The notes under the pieces are model-generated. The model did no database searches and was not told the DNA's origin. It was given only the letters and a program-made list of their open reading frames with translations. The position numbers and the translations under genes were made by a program. Positions 60,643 through 64,000 of a stretch of 64,000 nt of DNA are shown here, piece by piece. The stretch spans positions 62,001 through 126,000 of the forward strand of contig DXHY01000011.1 of assembly GCA_019113175.1 (NCBI GenBank), written 5' to 3'. How positions within the stretch are numbered: position 1 is the stretch's first letter; every line of letters starts with the position of its first letter. The DNA comes from Candidatus Eisenbergiella stercoravium. Its GTDB lineage: Bacteria > Bacillota > Clostridia > Lachnospirales > Lachnospiraceae.

Positions 60643-62421
60643 ATGAGAAAATATAAATGGAAATATCCGGTCATTGATATCCTCAGGATCGGGATATCAG
60701 CGGCTCCGGGATGCCTGCTGATTATCTGTATGTATACGATCGTATCAGCGTTTGTTCCTGCATTGCAAATATTGTATGTTGCAGAATTTATCGATTATGT
60801 TATCAGGCTGGCAGGCGGGACTCAGGGTCTTGCTGATACATTCTTTTCCGCGGCTATGGCTGCTTCTATGATTGCGTTTCAATGGATTGGCGGAACCCTG
60901 TTGAGACTGGTGTGGATTCGTTTCGAAAACAGACTGAGGACAACGTTTGCGGCAGATATTATCGAAAAAAGAGCAAAACTGGAATATGAGTATATTGAAA
61001 ACAAAGAGACATGGGATCTGTTAAAGCGCGTTTCTGACCAGCCGGAGGTAAAAGTCAGAGAATTTTTTGAAACGATGATTCAATTTTTATGCCTGCTTTT
61101 CAAAATTGCCGGTATTGTTATAGTCCTTACGACTTACATATGGTGGGAAGGTATACTGTTGGTAATAATATCTGTTCCCCTGATCTGGTTATCCCTGAAA
61201 AGTGGAAAGGCAACCTATGAAGCAAAACAGGAGGTTACTGAATGTGACCGCAGGTGTGAATACCTGACAGATGTGGTTTTGGGGCGTGATGCGGCGCAGG
61301 AGAGGGCTTTGTTTGGATTCGGTGAGTTTATTGATCGAAAGTGGGAAGAACAATATGACCTGAGCGCGGATATGACATTAAAAGCATACCGTACATGGTA
61401 TACCAAACTGGAGATGGGAAGCATTTTTACTGCAATAACTCTGGCAATAGCGATTATCGCTTTACTTTTACCTGCTGTAACGGGAATTATTACAGTCGGT
61501 ATGTTCATGTCGCTGACCAATTCCTGCATCTCTCTGATTGAGAGTATGTCATGGGATTTCAGAGAATATATCGATAAACTGACAGAATTATTTCATTATA
61601 TCAAGGAAGTGAAAAATGTGGCACTGCTTCGGGAGAGAACTGATGCCATAAAAGAAAAATATACACAGATGTTTTTTGACAGTATTGAGTTTGAGGATGT
61701 TTCCTTCTCATATCCAAACAGCGAAAAAAAGGTCCTGGATCACATATCATTTAAAATGGAAGCGGGTATTCATTATGCTATCGTGGGAAAAAACGGGGAA
61801 GGGAAGAGCACCATTATAAAGCTGCTGTCTGGCTTATACTCTGATTATTCCGGAAAAATATTGATCAATGGTAAGGAGCTTCAGGAGTATGGCCTGGCCG
61901 ATCTGAAGGGAATATTCTCCATTGTGTATCAGGATTTCGGAAAGTATGCCATTTCGATGAGAGACAATTTGAAACTGGCCGATGCGGGTATATCAGAAGA
62001 AAATATCAGGAAAATACTGCAGAAATTTGATCTGGAAAACGCAGCCCACAAGCTTCCGGATGGAATTGATACGCCTCTTGGAAGAATACATTCTTCAGGC
62101 ATGGATCTGTCCGGCGGCGAATGGCAGCGGTTAGCGTTGGCAAGAGCTTATGCGAACAACGCTCCCGTGTATCTGCTGGATGAGCCTGTTGCGGCTTTGG
62201 ACCCCATATCTGAGTCTCGTGTTTATCAGGATTTTCAGAAAACGAGTGATAATAAGACAACAATCCTGATCAGCCATCGGCTGGGGTCGGTAAAATTGGC
62301 GGATCAGATACTGGTATTGAATCATGGAAAAATTGTTGAATCCGGAAGTCATGAGAAACTGATGGAAAACCATCAGCTATATTATGAAATGTATGAAAGT
62401 CAGAGGAGCTGGTATCAATGA
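60643..62421 (+). CDS. ABC exporter half-transporter, permease-ATPase fusion
   Basis: A 592-aa type IV ABC protein: a six-helix membrane domain (about 20-320) and an ATPase domain with Walker A GKNGEGKST (382-390), signature LSGGEWQRLALARA, Walker B VYLLDEP and a late His in LISHRL. It may export a peptide, lipid or drug. The next gene encodes a similar half, and the two overlap as ATGA, so they form a heterodimer. RBS AAAGGGGGAG. No peptidase domain and no precursor peptide gene were seen in the window. Confidence 0.93.
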   Translation: MRKYKWKYPVIDILRIGISAAPGCLLIICMYTIVSAFVPALQILYVAEFIDYVIRLAGGTQGLADTFFSAAMAASMIAFQWIGGTLLRLVWIRFENRLRTTFAADIIEKRAKLEYEYIENKETWDLLKRVSDQPEVKVREFFETMIQFLCLLFKIAGIVIVLTTYIWWEGILLVIISVPLIWLSLKSGKATYEAKQEVTECDRRCEYLTDVVLGRDAAQERALFGFGEFIDRKWEEQYDLSADMTLKAYRTWYTKLEMGSIFTAITLAIAIIALLLPAVTGIITVGMFMSLTNSCISLIESMSWDFREYIDKLTELFHYIKEVKNVALLRERTDAIKEKYTQMFFDSIEFEDVSFSYPNSEKKVLDHISFKMEAGIHYAIVGKNGEGKSTIIKLLSGLYSDYSGKILINGKELQEYGLADLKGIFSIVYQDFGKYAISMRDNLKLADAGISEENIRKILQKFDLENAAHKLPDGIDTPLGRIHSSGMDLSGGEWQRLALARAYANNAPVYLLDEPVAALDPISESRVYQDFQKTSDNKTTILISHRLGSVKLADQILVLNHGKIVESGSHEKLMENHQLYYEMYESQRSWYQ

Positions 62422-64000
62422 GTGAACGGAGAACAAATCAATCAGGCTACAATATCCTTTCTATTATGGGCAGACTGTATAAGGCGGCGTTCACGGAATG
62501 TCCTGTCAGAATGTTGATATATAGTCTTGTACTGCTTGCAAATGGCGTGATTCAAATTGTGATCACATACGAAACGAAATTGTTTTTTGACAATGTCAGT
62601 CTGGGAGCCCGGGAGAGAGCAGTCAGTCCGGCAATCATTTTTTCATTCTTATTTTTGATAGCTGCAATTCTGATGAGTCATATATTAAACGGATGCGATA
62701 ATTATCTGGGAACTTCCGTGCATGTTGTCCTGATTGGTAAATTTGAGAAACGCATGCATAAGAAAGCGGTAAAACTGGATCCCGTGCTGTTTGAGGATAC
62801 GGAATTTCTGGATCATGTGAATAAAGCGTTTCAGGGGAGCGGGGTTTCGGGATGTACCTTTGTCTTAGAAGCGTTTATGGTTGTAATGTTTTCACAGGTA
62901 CCGTATATGATTTTGATGAGTATTTATCTGTACACATTAAAGCCGGTCCTGTCCATATGTATTTTTCTTGTCTTTGTACCTGTGGTTATTTCTCAGTACA
63001 TACGCATTCATGCGTTTTCAGAGCTTGAAGATGAAACAGTACCTTACAGAAGAGAGTATGCCTACTATCAGGAATGCGTTACCGGACGCGAATATTTTAA
63101 GGAAACCAGAATGCTTGGCGCGTATCGCTATTTTTCAAGGCTGATCAGGGAAACCATAGAAAAAATAAATGGCAGGGCATGGAAATGTTATGGAAAAATG
63201 GCAGGACTGGAAATTCTGATGCGGTTTATTACGCTGCTGGGGTATGTGGGCGTACTCCTGCTGCTGGTGTATTATGTGATAAATGGCAGCATAAGCGTTG
63301 GTGCCTTCGCCGCTGTTTTCTCATCTGTTGCGGTTATGTTCGATATGATTGAAAGCGCGGTCGGGCAGCAGTTGGGAGGGGCTTTTGAAAAAATGGGCAT
63401 GGTGGCAAATTATATGAAATTCCTTGATATGGAAGAGATGCGGGGAGAAGACGCAGTGGTTGATTATTCAAAGGGAATTCAGCTGCAAAATGTTTCGTTT
63501 TCATATAAAGGAAGTGAAGAAATGGCGGTGAAGAATGCCAGTCTTACAATCAGAAACGGTGAGACTCTGGCAATCGTCGGGGAGAACGGAGCCGGAAAAA
63601 GCACATTGGTAAAGCTTTTGATCGGATTATACAGACCTGCTCAGGGAGAAGTTCGTATTGGTCAGGTAAATACCCAAAATACGAAGATGCAGAGTTATCA
63701 ACGAAAAATATCGGGAGTATTTCAAAACTATCAAAAGTACAAAATGACTCTGGTAGATAATATTATTATCAGCGCTTTCAACGAGCAGAAAACGGATAAA
63801 GTAAATCGGATTCTGGAAGAGGTTGATATTGATGTTGATGGAGAGGATTATCCGAAAGGAATGGATACCGTTTTATCTACGGAATTCGGCGGCACAGACA
63901 TTTCCGGAGGACAATGGCAGAGGGTGGCAATCGCAAGGGGAATGTATAGGGAGCATGAGGTTATCATTTTGGACGAGCCTGCCGCTGCGATTGATCCGAT
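62418..64000 (+). CDS. ABC exporter half-transporter (partial, runs off the window)
   Basis: The frame opens with ATG at 62418, overlapping the previous stop, and stays open to the end of the window (527 codons). It has a six-helix membrane domain (MLIYSLVLLANGVIQIVITY near the N-terminus), Walker A GENGAGKST, signature ISGGQWQRVAIARG and Walker B VIILDEPAAAIDP just before the cut. About 60 more residues are expected. Partner of the gene at 60643. Confidence 0.92.
   Translation, partial: MSERRTNQSGYNILSIMGRLYKAAFTECPVRMLIYSLVLLANGVIQIVITYETKLFFDNVSLGARERAVSPAIIFSFLFLIAAILMSHILNGCDNYLGTSVHVVLIGKFEKRMHKKAVKLDPVLFEDTEFLDHVNKAFQGSGVSGCTFVLEAFMVVMFSQVPYMILMSIYLYTLKPVLSICIFLVFVPVVISQYIRIHAFSELEDETVPYRREYAYYQECVTGREYFKETRMLGAYRYFSRLIRETIEKINGRAWKCYGKMAGLEILMRFITLLGYVGVLLLLVYYVINGSISVGAFAAVFSSVAVMFDMIESAVGQQLGGAFEKMGMVANYMKFLDMEEMRGEDAVVDYSKGIQLQNVSFSYKGSEEMAVKNASLTIRNGETLAIVGENGAGKSTLVKLLIGLYRPAQGEVRIGQVNTQNTKMQSYQRKISGVFQNYQKYKMTLVDNIIISAFNEQKTDKVNRILEEVDIDVDGEDYPKGMDTVLSTEFGGTDISGGQWQRVAIARGMYREHEVIILDEPAAAIDP

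Overview
The window reads as chromosome of a Gram-positive gut anaerobe of the Lachnospiraceae type (Clostridia). The reasons are the gene order uvrC-hprK-ROK glucokinase-murB-rapZ-whiA-HPr/Crh, strong AGGAGG-type ribosome sites, class II aldolase, ATP-dependent PEP carboxykinase, a CD3324-type small protein, and several sugar ABC importers paired with cytoplasmic glycosidases. G+C is about one half by eye. I saw no rRNA, tRNA, CRISPR array, insertion sequence or prophage.

Layout. 1-5.6 kb: Lrp/AsnC regulator and aminotransferase, trmL, a carboxylesterase, a Cys-type sulfatase and a DUF378 membrane protein. 5.6-9.2 kb: a hairpin-rich intergenic element, then an AraC regulator divergent from a GH3 beta-glucosidase. 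9.3-20.6 kb: a glycan locus with a divergent DeoR regulator, a sugar ABC importer (binding protein and two permeases), a GH110 alpha-1,3-galactosidase-like protein, an MBL-fold hydrolase, the remnant of an SGNH esterase, an MDR dehydrogenase, a PHP phosphoesterase and a GH127 beta-L-arabinofuranosidase. 20.7-36.7 kb: housekeeping genes (Nudix, YitT, DUF1846 and pyrG, ftsH, uvrC, hprK, glucokinase, murB, rapZ, whiA, a Crh-like protein, a lipid kinase). 36.9-46.4 kb: fba, a GH42 beta-galactosidase, two WYL regulators, a GNAT-DUF3795 fusion, pckA, a structured leader with a small HTH-like gene, and a GyrI-like protein. 46.3-59.7 kb: a second glycan locus that fits rhamnogalacturonan-type pectin: FAD oxidoreductase, GH78 rhamnosidase and an AraC regulator on the minus strand, then an LplB/YtcP/LplA-type importer, an unidentified 657-aa protein, a GH105 protein and a GH43-like protein on the plus strand. 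59.7-64 kb: a relB antitoxin with a broken yoeB, and a pair of ABC half-exporters, the second running off the window.

How it fits together. None of the glycosidases has a visible signal peptide, so both glycan loci look built to import oligosaccharides and cut them in the cytoplasm. HPr kinase, glucokinase and a Crh-like HPr in one block put a carbon-catabolite-repression signalling set beside several sugar loci.

Most notable observations. (1) A ten-base homopolymer (G on plus, C on minus) sits just after the only plausible start codon of the AraC regulator of the pectin-like locus. As read the gene is out of frame; eleven or eight bases would restore it, which suggests a phase-variable switch or a sequencing slip. 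(2) The HPr-like protein has Glu at position 15 and Ser at position 46, as expected for a Crh-type, regulation-only protein. (3) Downstream of pckA a leader carries two short overlapping reading frames and two mutually exclusive helices. (4) yoeB is broken beside an intact relB, and the pair lies between two copies of a 26-bp repeat.
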